A DNA stretch of 64,000 nucleotides. Source: Paenibacillus_D sp047238105 (GTDB taxonomy: Bacteria; Bacillota; Bacilli; Paenibacillales; Paenibacillaceae). The stretch is taken from positions 2,232,001 through 2,296,000 of the forward strand of contig NZ_JBDFMD010000001.1 in the NCBI RefSeq assembly GCF_047238105.1. The letters run 5' to 3'. A program made the position numbers and the translations under genes. The notes under the pieces are model-generated. The model worked only from the letters and a program-made list of their open reading frames with translations. It searched no databases and was not told where the DNA came from. Positions 37,481 through 46,313 of the stretch are shown piece by piece (within the stretch, counting starts at the first letter, position 1; each line of letters opens with the position of its first letter).

Positions 37481-38887
37481 ATGTTTACTACTGTTCGTAT
37501 TCGATTGCTAGTCATTACTTGCTCTGCACTGTTCATGGCGATGCTTGACAATCTTGTCCTTAGTGTTGCTCTCCCTACAATTCAGCAATCCTTGCAAGCC
37601 ACTCTTGCAGATCTGCAGTGGTTCATGAATGCGTATATGTTTACTTTTGCCGTCCTGTTGATTCCGTTCAGTATGATAGGAGATCGATACGGGAGGAAGA
37701 AAGTGTTCCTCACTGGTTTGCTCATATTTACAGTCGGTTCGGCGCTGTGCGCGCTGAGCAGCAGTCCTGTTCAGCTCATTCTGTCACGAGCCATTCAGGG
37801 GATTGGCGGTGCTGCGATCGTCCCTCTCAGCTTGACGCTGGTCAATGTTGCATTCCCCGATGATAAGCGGGCGGCAGCTCTTGGCATATGGTCCGGGATA
37901 TCTGGCCTCGGGCTATCGGTTGGACCGTTGATCGGGGGCTTCATCGTTGAAGGGATGCCGTGGACATTTATTTTCTGGGTCAATGTCCCCATAGGCTTGG
38001 TTGCTTTCGTGCTCGGGCTATATTGGTTGCCGGAATCGAAGGGCGAGCGAAAACCGCTCAACCTTCCTGGGGTTGCGCTGCTTTCCGCCGGTTTGTTGGG
38101 CATTGTGTACGGTCTGGAAGAAAGCAACCAGGCCGGTTGGGTGTCTCTGGACACGATTCTGCCATTGACCACAGGGATGGTAATGCTTCTCCTGTTCTTC
38201 TTATGGGAACGTAAGCGGCCGATCCCCTACATCCGATTCGAATTATTCCGCAGCAGATCGTACACGGCGTATGTACTCGGTGGCTTTTGGATGCTTGCGG
38301 GGATATTCGGAGCCATTTTCTTGCTATCGTTGTTTCTCCAGCAGGGGCAAGGTTACTCCGCGTTGGAAGCTGGTATTCGTACCATGGCATGGACCGCTTG
38401 CACCATGATCGCAGCACCGCTTGCCGGAATCGCTATTACCCGATTCGGCACACGGAACGTCCTGTCCGTTGGTTTGCTCATGCAAGCCATCGCTTTAGTT
38501 GGATTCGGCTTGCTCATTCTTAAACAGGGAACCAGTTTCCCGTTCCTGTATCAGGCACCGCTATTCATGATAGCCGGTAAGGGAATGGGGCTCAGCTTTA
38601 CTCCGCTCGCCCATGGTGCCCTCACTTCTGTACCGGACCAATCGGCCGGCGAGGCAAGTGGTGTGAGTAATGCAACCCGCGAGCTCGGCGGTGTGTTCGG
38701 TATTGCGATTGTCGGGATCTTCTTCAGCATTGATCCCGCAACAGCAACACCGGCTGATTATGGCAGAGAGATTGTGCCGGCTCTTCTCGTGTGTGCCGGC
38801 ATACTCGGACTTGGTTTGCTGACCGTGCTGCTCGGCACTCGAAAGAAAAGCGAAACAGGAGTGTCGGAAGCTAAAACGCTCAGATAG
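37481..38887 (+). CDS. MFS drug/metabolite exporter, 14-helix DHA2 (EmrB/QacA) type
   Basis: 468 residues; ATG follows AAAGGAGTGACGTTTC. Fourteen predicted membrane helices. DHA2 signatures: AMLDNLVLSVALPTIQQSL in helix 1, QWFMNAYMF in helix 2, motif A GDRYGRKKVF after helix 2, and motif C GLGLSVGPLIGGF in helix 5. Exports a small molecule in exchange for protons. The adjacent siderophore-interacting flavoprotein suggests a siderophore, but drugs are equally possible. Likely controlled by the upstream TetR protein. Confidence 0.9.
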   Translation: MFTTVRIRLLVITCSALFMAMLDNLVLSVALPTIQQSLQATLADLQWFMNAYMFTFAVLLIPFSMIGDRYGRKKVFLTGLLIFTVGSALCALSSSPVQLILSRAIQGIGGAAIVPLSLTLVNVAFPDDKRAAALGIWSGISGLGLSVGPLIGGFIVEGMPWTFIFWVNVPIGLVAFVLGLYWLPESKGERKPLNLPGVALLSAGLLGIVYGLEESNQAGWVSLDTILPLTTGMVMLLLFFLWERKRPIPYIRFELFRSRSYTAYVLGGFWMLAGIFGAIFLLSLFLQQGQGYSALEAGIRTMAWTACTMIAAPLAGIAITRFGTRNVLSVGLLMQAIALVGFGLLILKQGTSFPFLYQAPLFMIAGKGMGLSFTPLAHGALTSVPDQSAGEASGVSNATRELGGVFGIAIVGIFFSIDPATATPADYGREIVPALLVCAGILGLGLLTVLLGTRKKSETGVSEAKTLR

Positions 38888-38892
38888 CGGTG

Positions 38893-39170
38893 TTACCAGC
38901 CGTTGCTCACGACAATCCTGTGGTTTCTGTGGATTGTCAACATTAATTCGGACAGCTTTTTTAAGGGCTGCTTGGCGGTACTGAACACACCCACGTAGAG
39001 GGAAAGCCCGCCACGCTCGGGGGAGGGAGCGCTTCGGTTAAGGAGACAGGGAGCAGGCCGGGCGTGGTGGGCGAAGCGATGTTTGTGGCACGCGAGTCTT
39101 TGTGCTTTCGTTTCCAATATTTCAGTTGATCAATGCTGACGGCATGCGCACGTTGTTCTCTTGAAGACAT
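38893..39170 (-). pseudogene. Remnant of an IS66-type accessory protein (TnpA-like)
   Basis: ATG 39170 follows GAGGAGG. The first frame gives MSSREQRAHAVSIDQLKYWK, then PVSLTEALPPPS, reminiscent of the small IS66-family protein that reads SLNQLKYW and PVSL. About 39000 the similarity moves into another frame (LKKLSELMLTIHRN, stop 38893). Frameshifted and lacking the rest of the element. Family assignment is tentative. A perfect 8-base hairpin (38911-38918 / 38931-38938) lies inside its end and might terminate the exporter gene. Confidence 0.4.
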
Positions 39171-39225
39171 ACAGGTTCCTCCTCATTTCGTTCATTACCT
39201 GTATGTTCTCATACGCGTAGGCTCA

Positions 39226-39717
39226 CTAAAAAGTGTATTCGCTTTGACGCTTATGAACACAAATCCCCAAATCAGTAACGTAGTAGGTATGGAAATCAGC
39301 AACCGTAAAGTTGTATACCTTAACCGGCTCTTCATGCCTAGCAATCTTGATATTGTCAATCGTCAAGGTATTCCCGTTACTCTGCTGTAACTTGTCCCCC
39401 ACCTGCAAGTCCGCCGCTAGTACCCAACCCTTACCTTCAACCCAGAATGGATGATTGTCGGTTGTCTCAATGACTTGGTCGCCTACGGTAAGTTCGTAGA
39501 TGATTTCCTTATCATTTCGATACAAATGCGTGACTTCCTTGTAGGCAATCTCACCAGTCTCCTCATCCTTGGAAAGAACCCTATCTCCGACTTCAATGTC
39601 TTCAATATTTTTCTCCCCTTCGTCTGTCAACACTTTGGTTCCCGCAGCAAAACAGTTGCATCCTCTTGCAAATCGATGGGTTCCATTAGCAATTGCAGAT
39701 GTGAACTCCCTAGTCAT
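39226..39717 (-). pseudogene. Orphan pretoxin-HINT domain without toxin
   Basis: 163 residues. The HINT self-cleaving domain typical of polymorphic toxins runs from CFAAGTKVLTDEGEKNIEDI to DFHTYYVTDLGICVH and includes the catalytic-type first Cys and the TTDNHPFW block. After VH only seven residues remain before the stop, so no toxin domain is left. The start is also unnatural, with no upstream delivery domains. An IS66-like fragment begins about 55 bases beyond the stop, so insertion or deletion probably removed the toxin. It closely resembles the HINT domain at 40563-41669. Confidence 0.7.
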
Positions 39718-39883
39718 TTTTTGAGGCTTATAATCTCAACTTTCGCAGAGTCAAAATCGTCTTAGCATTAGGTGTAGCCGACATTCCGCATGAATAAAGT
39801 GGTAAATCGGAATTAATAACGAAGGATATCTATCCGTTCACCTCGAAAATAGTAAGAAACACGTCGAAGAACGGGGAATTTAC

Positions 39884-40219
39884 ATGCAATTTGAGAATAT
39901 GGTATCGATCTCGGCGGGACCGACTCAATTAATCGCCGCGCTTTGTGATGAAATCGGATTGGAAGACCTCATCAATGACTCGCTCGCGTGGGGTCCGGCT
40001 TACTGTAAACTTTCGCCCGGCACGCACATCAAAGCCATGGTCATCAACATCCTCTGTTCCCGGATGCCGCTCTATCGCATCTCGGAGTTCTATGCGACCC
40101 AGGATGTGGAGCAGTTATTTGGCGCAGGTTGTGACGCGGCCGCCTTTAACGACGATGCGCTCGGGCGTACGCTTGATCGCCTGTTTGAAGCCCAGAGCTG
40201 GAAGGTATTCTCCGTATAA
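39884..40219 (+). pseudogene. N-terminal fragment of an IS1634-type transposase (DUF4277)
   Basis: 111 residues matching the start of IS1634-family transposases: VSISAGPTQLIAALCDEIGL, HIKAMVINILCSRMPLYRIS, FNDDALGRTLDRLFEA. The frame stops right after WKVFSV, where the catalytic domain should begin. It sits between the two HINT-containing remnants on the opposite strand and marks another insertion into this toxin locus. Confidence 0.75.
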
Positions 40220-40250
40220 CGCCCGATTGATTCGGTACTGGGTGGGGGGG

Positions 40251-40288
40251 TAAAAGAAAGACCTTGAGGATTGACGCCCCCAAGGTCT
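40251..40288 (-). terminator. Hairpin terminator after immunity gene
   Basis: AGACCTTG (40259-40266) pairs with CAAGGTCT (40281-40288); on the minus strand TTTCTTTTA follows. It lies six bases past the immunity-gene stop. Confidence 0.75.
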
Positions 40289-40293
40289 GTTAA

Positions 40294-40542
40294 CTATTCT
40301 AGTATTTGATTGGCAATCTCAATACATTCCGATTTGTCCATATCAAATACTGTTTTTCCGAAGCTCTCAAGAAAGAGACTATAAATAAATTCTGCTAATT
40401 GGTTCACGTTCTTTGGTGCTTCAAGAAACTGGGTAATCGAATCAATTTCTTTACTATATTCATCCGGAGGAAATAACGGCAATAAATTAATTGGGTCCCA
40501 ATCATTAATTATTTTCGCAACTTTTTCAGACAAGCTATTCAT
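40294..40542 (-). CDS. Probable immunity protein, DUF1871 family
   Basis: 82 residues from ATG 40542, behind GAGAGGAG. Features LSEKVAKIINDWDPINLLPL, PPDEYSKEIDSI and ESFGKTVF agree with the DUF1871 family, whose members often lie next to toxins. Here it follows the RHS-type toxin tip by 20 bases on the same strand, the standard toxin-immunity order. Inferred role: binds and neutralises that toxin in the cytoplasm. Confidence 0.65.
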   Translation of the reverse strand: MNSLSEKVAKIINDWDPINLLPLFPPDEYSKEIDSITQFLEAPKNVNQLAEFIYSLFLESFGKTVFDMDKSECIEIANQILE

Positions 40543-40562
40543 ATAATCTCCTCTCAAAATAA

Positions 40563-41669
40563 TTATTTCCGATACAAGGTATTGACTAAAGATTGCATCT
40601 TTTCGTCAAAATCGTGTTTGTGCATTACAGTTACCAAAGTTCCATCCTTTGCAACGACAGCAGCACCGTCCTTTGTTACAAAGAGAAACTTCTTGCCACC
40701 ATCTTGGGACAGTGCTTTGCCAGTTCTAACCCAATCATTAACCATATCAGTGGTAACACCTCGTTCCAACATACGATCAAATCCATGTTTTGTCTTATTA
40801 CCCCAATTAACCTTTATTCCAGGGTTATTTGCAAGTATTCCTTGTTTGCCAAAGTCGGTCCCAATACTGCAAGCATTATGTGTCCAAATTCCGAGATTGG
40901 AAACAAAGTAGGTATGGAAGTCCTTAACCATAAAATTGTAAACAGTGGTATGTTCCTTCTTAACCTCAATCTTCTCAATGGCTAATTCCTTACCATCAGA
41001 GGTTGTCAAAACATCGCCCACCACAAGGTTCTTGGATTCCACCCAACCCTTGCCTACAATCCAAAATGGATGTTCATCAGTTGTCGTAATGACTTCGCCG
41101 CCGACAGTAATATTATACGTTTCCTCAACATCACGTTGGAAGAGCCATTCGACTTCCTTATAAGCCATCTCGCCTGTCTCATCATCTTTGGCTAAGACTT
41201 TATCCCCTATCTCAATTTCCTCGATAGGTTTCTCCCCTTCGTCTGTGAGAATCTTCGTGCCCGCTGTAAAGCAATTGCAACCGGATTTTTTCACTTTGGA
41301 TAATGAATTGCCCAGTTTCGGCGCAACTTTGGTTATCATTTTGATGGCAGTACTGCTTCCCGTAGCCATTAGAAGCACATTACCTAATTGCTTTCCATAC
41401 TCCTCTACCTGCGCATCGGTTGGTTTACCGGTCCACACCAGCTTTGAATGCTTGATTAAGTAGGCAATAGGCTCAGCAGCCGCAGCGCCAATGGCTTTGC
41501 CTAGCTCTACTAACGAAAGGCTCCCGTTTATTAATGCCTTGCCTAACTCATACATCGCTACAGGAGATTTTATAATATCCATGATCGCCGAACCTACAGC
41601 CTTGCTTACCCCTACACCAAGATTATCAATTTGTCGCCACCCCAGATGACCAGTTGGATTAATAAACAT
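40563..41669 (-). CDS. Displaced RHS-type polymorphic toxin tip: core end, HINT domain, C-terminal toxin
   Basis: 368 residues. It opens in the middle of an RHS core-end signature (preceded in frame by INPL, then MFINPTGHLGW), so the large RHS carrier is missing and a TAG lies three codons further up. No ribosome site precedes the ATG. Then a pretoxin linker (about 15-130), a complete HINT domain (about 132-270; CFTAGTKILTDEGEKPIEEI, TTDEHPFW, DFHTYFVSNLGIWTHN), and a C-terminal domain of about 95 residues (TKHGFDRMLERGVTTDMVND, KKFLFVTKDGAAVVAKDG). That domain resembles DUF4258-like/BECR small toxins, probably an RNase; this is inference. The immunity gene follows. It is a silent cassette awaiting recombination with an RHS gene. 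Confidence 0.7.
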   Translation of the reverse strand: MFINPTGHLGWRQIDNLGVGVSKAVGSAIMDIIKSPVAMYELGKALINGSLSLVELGKAIGAAAAEPIAYLIKHSKLVWTGKPTDAQVEEYGKQLGNVLLMATGSSTAIKMITKVAPKLGNSLSKVKKSGCNCFTAGTKILTDEGEKPIEEIEIGDKVLAKDDETGEMAYKEVEWLFQRDVEETYNITVGGEVITTTDEHPFWIVGKGWVESKNLVVGDVLTTSDGKELAIEKIEVKKEHTTVYNFMVKDFHTYFVSNLGIWTHNACSIGTDFGKQGILANNPGIKVNWGNKTKHGFDRMLERGVTTDMVNDWVRTGKALSQDGGKKFLFVTKDGAAVVAKDGTLVTVMHKHDFDEKMQSLVNTLYRK

Positions 41670-41720
41670 CAAAGGATTAATCTATTTTTAACGAGGTAAG
41701 AACCTCTGCTGTTTACGAAA

Positions 41721-42800
41721 TTAGACCGACGAATCGGTAATAAATATCAATTCCGTGTACTCACGTACCCGTTCTAAAAATCGAGTCGTGTTTTCTCGCT
41801 TGCTCTCAGCCTGGTTAAGCTGATCCTTCAGCAGCTTGAGCAGCTCCTTCAGTTGATCTTGCTCTGCTGTAAAATCTCACGATAACGCCGCATACTGCTC
41901 GTCTGTGATCCTCCCTAAAGCATTGTCCTCATAAAGCTTCCGCTGAATGGTTTGCAACTCACTTTCCCGGCTGTTCAACCTGACGCGCTCCTTCATGGCA
42001 GCTCGCCATTGCTTTTTCTGCTGGGTCTGGCTCAACGTGGCAAGCTTCTCCGCAAAGGCGCTTTCCATCTCCTTGGCGGTCTGCGCGTGTCGCCGGATGT
42101 CGGCCAATACAATCTCGTAGATATCCACATAGCTGATGTAATGGAAGCTGCAATACGCTTTGCCGCGCGTCAGCGACTGATTGCAAGCGAAGCTGCCGCG
42201 ACCGCCTTTACCGCCGCTGGTCTTGCTGCTGCCTCGGTGAGCGAAGGACAAGCCTTGGCCGCAGGTCGAGCATTTCAGCAATCCGGCGAAGATCTGATGC
42301 TCGCCCTCTTTGGTTGGACGCTTCCTCACCCGAATGACCTTCTGTGCCAAAGCAAAGGTTTCCTCGTCAATCAGCGGCTCATGCGTATGCCGAACCTCAA
42401 TCCATTCGTCCTCGGGCACGGCGACGACCCGCTTTTTCTTGAAGGAGGGCTTGGTTGTCTTATGGCTCACCATATGCCCCATATGCGCCTTGTTCTGGAG
42501 AATGGCCTTGACGGTCGTTGCGCCCCAATCGTACGGATGCCGGGCATTGACGACCTTCAGGTATCGCTGATGCTGCTCCGCCAAGTAAGCGCGAGGAGTG
42601 AGAACACGATCTGTCCGCAGCAGTCTGCCAATTTTAAAGGGACTGTGACCTTCCACCGCTAATCGGAAAATGCGTTGCACAATCGCGGCGGTCTTTTCAT
42701 CGGGAATCAGCTTATGCTTGTTCTGCTCGTCCTTGCGGTAGCCGTAGGGGGCAAAGGCTCCCGTGTAATCGCCGTTTAACGCCCGCTGCATGAGGCTTGA
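41721..42800 (-). pseudogene. Large serine recombinase, missing catalytic domain and with internal stop
   Basis: The preserved part begins at about 42800 with RALNGDYTGAFAPYGYRKD, the start of the recombinase domain after the resolvase catalytic core, then IFRLAVEGHSPFKIGRLL and a zinc ribbon (CSTCGQG, with CNQS and YCSFHY). At 41877-41879 an in-frame TGA interrupts the coiled coil; the same frame continues through LKELLKLLKDQLNQAE and RVREYTELIFITDSSV to TAA at 41721. The resolvase domain with the catalytic Ser is absent; instead the sequence upstream belongs to a DUF6075 gene. It is the relic of an integrative element. Confidence 0.85.
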
Positions 42801-42810
42801 TGCTTGAGGC

Positions 42811-43139
42811 CAGTTGACGATTATATTCCGGATAGCGTAGCCGTATCGCTTCAATAAAGTAAGGAGCGGCTTCGCAATCAAACAGTTCATACGGTGTTAA
42901 ATATTGAACGCCAATCGACAAATGCGGATGGAACCTCCGGTTTGCCAAGCAGACAGCCCTTCCGGCTTGATGCCGCCATCGGAAAAGTCGAACAATTCCT
43001 GAATATGGGCGCGGGTATCCTTCGACAAGCCCAGTGTGTAAAACAATGCGCAATGGTAGCTGTCGGTACAACGACGCTCTGCTAACATTCGGTAGTAGAA
43101 GGCTTCGTGCTCGGAATCGTGAAAAACGGGCGGCTTCAT
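42811..43139 (-). pseudogene. DUF6075-family protein gene with frameshift, fused to recombinase remnant
   Basis: ATG 43139 follows GAGAGGAGAG. FHDSEHEAFYYRMLAERR, HCALFYTLGLSKDTRAHI and GSIRICRLAFN match the DUF6075 family, often found on Firmicute mobile elements. After AFN the frame hits TAA, while the next frame continues QYLTPYELFDCEAAPYFIEA and LRYPEYNRQ, the expected C-terminus. Similarity ends at about 42811, next to the point where recombinase similarity starts, marking a deletion junction. Confidence 0.75.
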
Positions 43140-43162
43140 GTTATCGCTCTCCTCTCAAAATA

Positions 43163-43211
43163 AAACGGTTAGTCGAAGGGCATCCTGATTGGAGCCTTCT
43201 ACTAACCGTTT
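43163..43211 (-). terminator. Long hairpin terminator after Spo0E-type gene
   Basis: Seventeen-base arms at 43163-43179 and 43195-43211 with one mismatch; TATTTTGAG follows on the minus strand and CATTTTTG on the plus strand, so it could act in both directions. Confidence 0.75.
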
Positions 43212-43258
43212 CATTTTTGAACCCGAATCGGGCACCTCTGTAGCAATCACGCAACTAT

Positions 43259-43447
43259 TTATAGCGATCTCTGGCTTGAATCCATATTCTCTCCCGATTC
43301 GGCGGATTGATAAGCATTCAGGAGCTGATCCAATTCTCTTGATTTTTCAAGCACCGCATGACTTTGAAGGCCAAAGTGCAGTGCTTTCTCATTCAGTTCT
43401 CTGCGGACGCGTTCAATATGTTTTAGAAGTTCGTTTGCTCCTTTCAT
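43259..43447 (-). CDS. Spo0E-family aspartyl-phosphate phosphatase
   Basis: 62 residues from ATG 43447; GAAGGAGG lies 14 bases upstream, a rather long spacing. The family signature is complete: IERVRRELNEKALHFGL, then VLEKSRELDQLLNAYQ, matching the S-x-E-L-D motif that removes phosphate from Spo0A or related response regulators. Such small genes delay sporulation and are often carried by mobile elements, as here. Confidence 0.85.
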   Translation of the reverse strand: MKGANELLKHIERVRRELNEKALHFGLQSHAVLEKSRELDQLLNAYQSAESGENMDSSQRSL

Positions 43448-43569
43448 GATGCTATGAGTGTCCTCCTTCGGATTACAGGTCATGCCGCCTCGTTACGTTG
43501 CCTCTTTGTCAAATTCATAGCTGGTAGAGCGAACAAGGAGCCGCACTTGGTTATTTACAGGCTTACCTG

Positions 43570-43899
43570 CTATTTGCCCTGTTCTTGCGCTAGCTTGCGT
43601 CGCAGCTCCTTGTATAGCTCATCCACAAAAGGCTCGTCTACGCTCGCATGCTGAGCGGCCTCCATTATGTCCAGCAATTGCTGCACCGATAATTGGCTAA
43701 GCGCTCTGCGTCCGCCCTTGTTCCATAGTGTTGTATTGGCTTCCAGAATGACCTCCGCTTCGATTCGCCGAAAATTCGAGATGTATCGCGCAATTTCGTC
43801 CGCCAAGGCAAGCGTATCTTCATAGCTCAGCCCTAACCTTTCCCGCCTCTGATAAAGGACAGTCAGGACTGCCATTTTCGTAGAATGCGTTGCAACCAT
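43570..43899 (-). CDS. Hypothetical protein of the integrated-element remnant
   Basis: Up to 109 residues. AAAGGAG directly touches the first ATG (43899), so an internal start such as ATG 43875 may be used instead. The protein looks helical and soluble: RRERLGLSYEDTLALADEIA, LSQLSVQQLLDIMEAAQHA. No family recognised. It lies between the Spo0E-type gene and the Xre/MobC remnants and probably belonged to the same mobile element. Confidence 0.5.
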   Translation of the reverse strand: MVATHSTKMAVLTVLYQRRERLGLSYEDTLALADEIARYISNFRRIEAEVILEANTTLWNKGGRRALSQLSVQQLLDIMEAAQHASVDEPFVDELYKELRRKLAQEQGK

Positions 43900-44060
43900 C
43901 TCCTTTGTCCTTTTCCGAAAAACCGTTTTGAAGAAACTTCAAAACCTAGCGAGTAACGCGGCAGATGTCCTCAGCTTCACGAAAGGCAGGCGTTTCACCC
44001 CAACTCGCTCTTACTCTAAAAGGATTTTCCTGTATAAAAAGGGCGCATACAAGAAATTCT

Positions 44061-44110
44061 AGTGTATAACACACTGAAAGTAAAGAGTGGATTATCCACT
44101 GAACTATACT
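44061..44110 (+). promoter_or_regulatory. Twin operators and -10 element upstream of Xre regulator
   Basis: AGTGTATAACACACT (44061-44075) and AGTGGATTATCCACT (44086-44100) share the frame AGTGNATNANNCACT, with dyad symmetry and centres 25 bases apart. TATACT at 44105-44110 is the likely -10 element. This is the layout of an autoregulated Xre repressor. Confidence 0.6.
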
Positions 44111-44129
44111 CATCTTGAGGTGAGTGCCT

Positions 44130-44366
44130 GTGATCTATGAACGAATACGGAACATGCGTGAAGACAAGGATTTATCACAAGAGAAACTGTGTGAGCATCT
44201 GAATATCAAGCAGCGAACCTACAGCGATTACGAACGAGGGAAGTTGGATATTCCAACAGCGCTCTTAATTGCATTGGCAGATTTTCATCAGACGAGCATC
44301 GATTATTTGCTTGGTCGCACGGATCAAAAAACGCCTTATCCTCCCCGCGCCAAAAAACGCTCTTGA
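44130..44366 (+). CDS. Xre-family helix-turn-helix regulator
   Basis: 78 residues from GTG 44130, six bases after GAGGTGA. Single HTH_3 domain: IRNMREDKDLSQEKLCEHLN, IKQRTYSDYERGKLDIPTAL, then SIDYLLGRTD, the standard Cro/CI end. It has twin 15-base operators upstream. Probably the immunity or control repressor of the former mobile element; it survives intact among broken genes. Confidence 0.85.
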   Translation: MIYERIRNMREDKDLSQEKLCEHLNIKQRTYSDYERGKLDIPTALLIALADFHQTSIDYLLGRTDQKTPYPPRAKKRS

Positions 44367-44471
44367 ACGTCACCATCCAGCTTCTTTGAATAGCTCCAAT
44401 GCTCGACAGCACAGCACCTGTAAATCCTTTGACAAAATTAAGGAACTGGCAAGACCGGGATGTCTCGCTCC

Positions 44472-44709
44472 TACCGTTTCCGGTTGCATGAGCCTTCACC
44501 GCCAACTGGTTCAGGTTATTTCCGATGGCATGACGCTCATGGATCAGCGCGTGATAGTCGAGGGGAGGCAGTGGTTTTGGATTAAAGCCGATAATTAAGG
44601 ATCGGAATAAAGCTTCCTGAGAAAGGCCGGACTGTTTCATCTGCCGATCCAAGTGATTTCGCTCCTTCTCATTTAAGCGAACCATGATTTTAATATTTCG
44701 TAGACTCAT
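44472..44709 (-). pseudogene. Truncated MobC-type mobilisation protein
   Basis: ATG 44709 follows AAAGGAGCGTTTCT. About 79 residues match MobC relaxosome proteins: VRLNEKERNHLDRQMKQSGL, ALFRSLIIGF and IGNNLNQLAVKAHATGN. Beyond that the frame runs on to 44206 with unrelated sequence antisense to the Xre gene, so the end has been lost. Shows that the element was transferable. Confidence 0.75.
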
Positions 44710-44734
44710 AGAAACGCTCCTTTCGATGGAACAA

Positions 44735-45165
44735 GCTATTCACGCGCGCCGAGTTCACCAAAATCCTCGTCACGCTCGTACTGGACGATGCCACCTCCGA
44801 GCTGACCGCCGATTTCGCCGATGTATCTGCCACTGCTTGGTATGCCGGCTATGTCAGCGCGGCGAAGGCGCAAGGGCTGATCAACGGCTATGCCGACGTC
44901 ACCTTCCGTCCCGAAGCCGAGATCACCCGTCAGGACGCGGCCGTTATATCGTTGCCCGCGCCTTCGGCCTCACGGCGTCGGATGATGCGCCGCCTTCGGC
45001 GACGTCCATGCGGCTTATGCCGCCGATGCCGTCCGTGCGGTCGCGCAGACCGGCATCATGCAGGCGCGCGCGGCAGCTACCGTACCCGAAGGATCCCCAA
45101 CCAAGATGCCCTGTTCGTTTACCGCAGTCATGGCCGTCTTAGCCCAAGGTGCAACGGCACTATGA
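44735..45165 (+). pseudogene. Decayed SLH-domain protein fragment
   Basis: A GC-rich stretch that translates in pieces to two SLH domains: RAEFTKILVTLVLDDATSEL, FADVSATAWYAGYVSAAKAQ, LINGYADVTFRPEAEITRQD, then after frameshifts near 44945 and 44995 FGLTASDD and AYAADAVRAVAQTGIMQARA. No start, no end. Its composition contrasts with the AT-rich genes beside it. Confidence 0.75.
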
Positions 45166-45249
45166 TCAGACCAATGCGCCAGCATATTTGGCCCTTCAGC
45201 GCCGCCGGGGACCATAGAAGGGTCCATCATTTGCTGTATGCGGTAGCTC

Positions 45250-45780
45250 GGTATACGGTCTGTGATTCGCAAGAAACGTCCGAATGCCGGGCGTAAACCA
45301 TCCGTGGTGTTTGCCAATGAACTCAAACGAGATTTTCAGGCTGATGCTCCATTCATTGACCTGCAGCTTGTTCTGGGTACCGTAGAGAAGCTTGGGGAAA
45401 GTAATGAGACGGTTCTTCGCTCCGACCAGGGATTCCATACACTCATAAATCCTGCGCCAAACAGCTACAAGCACAGCATCTGAAAGGCAGCCATTCCAGA
45501 CGCGGGAACTGCTTTGACAATGCCTGCTTGGAATCATTCTTCTCTCATTTGAATGATGAACAGCTGTATCTGCGAAAACCAAACGATATGTCGACAGCAA
45601 ACGTCTTATTTCTATATATTACCTACTACAACTAAGAGCATTTCCAGAAAAAAATCGGCGACCTCTCTCCGGTTAAATACAGAGAAGCGGTCGCCGCTTA
45701 TAATAATGCTCTTTTCTTATTGTCTACTTGCCGGGGATATGATCAACTTGACCAGCCGTATCGTCTTTTAGTTGAGTAGT
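45250..45780 (+). pseudogene. Decayed IS3-family (IS150-like) transposase
   Basis: Fragments in several frames match the end of an IS3 orfB transposase: RKKRPNAGRKPSVVFANELK, LRSDQGFHT (second Asp of the DDE triad), then NCFDNACLESFFSHL (catalytic Glu region), EQLYLRKPNDMSTAN and KKIGDLSPVKYREAVAA. A block of the integrase core is missing between the first two pieces, and stops interrupt the rest. Confidence 0.8.
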
Positions 45781-45790
45781 CGGATCTCCA

Positions 45791-46177
45791 CTACTTCCAA
45801 GGTTTAAAAATGGCCATTAAAGCCACAAATAAATAGATCGACAACAAGGTCATAAACAAAAATAAAATCGTCCTTTTTTTAGCCGGATCCTCCGCTTTCT
45901 TATATGCGCCAACATACATAAACACGGATGCCAATATGACAAAGGGAATCGGAGTCCCTCTTAACCAAGATGGCAGCTCGGATGCTTCCTTGTATACCTC
46001 CAATAGCCTGATCGTCCCCGAGACAAAGCCGGTGAGGCACACAAACATGATTCCTATCAAATATTCAATCGGGTAGCTTCTTCTGTTCTTCCAAAAATAA
46101 TGCATCATCACGAAAGGAAAACCAAATGTCAACGCAAGAAAAGCTGGTAAGGAAAGACTATCATAAAATGTGCTCAT
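45791..46177 (-). CDS. Hypothetical membrane protein
   Basis: 128 residues with four predicted membrane helices (FLALTFGFPFVMMHYFW; YLIGIMFVCLTGFVSGTI; IPFVILASVFMYVGAY; ILFLFMTLLSIYLFVALMA) and a basic inside loop. Not recognised. It lies in AT-rich DNA between the dead IS3 copy and two other orphan genes, probably acquired. Confidence 0.55.
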   Translation of the reverse strand: MSTFYDSLSLPAFLALTFGFPFVMMHYFWKNRRSYPIEYLIGIMFVCLTGFVSGTIRLLEVYKEASELPSWLRGTPIPFVILASVFMYVGAYKKAEDPAKKRTILFLFMTLLSIYLFVALMAIFKPWK

Positions 46178-46313
46178 TGGCGCTCCTTCGTAGTTCCGCT
46201 ATTGTCTCGAGGCATCACCGAGATTATACTTTCACATCCTTAAATGTTCTAGAAGTATTCGATATAATATCCCGGGAATCTTTCTCCATTTTGGTAATTT
46301 TTCAATAATTCAC

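Noticed and set aside
38911..38938. Terminator of the MFS exporter gene
   Set aside because: A perfect 8-base stem exists but AACATTAATT follows, not a T-tract; kept only as a remark in the neighbouring entry.
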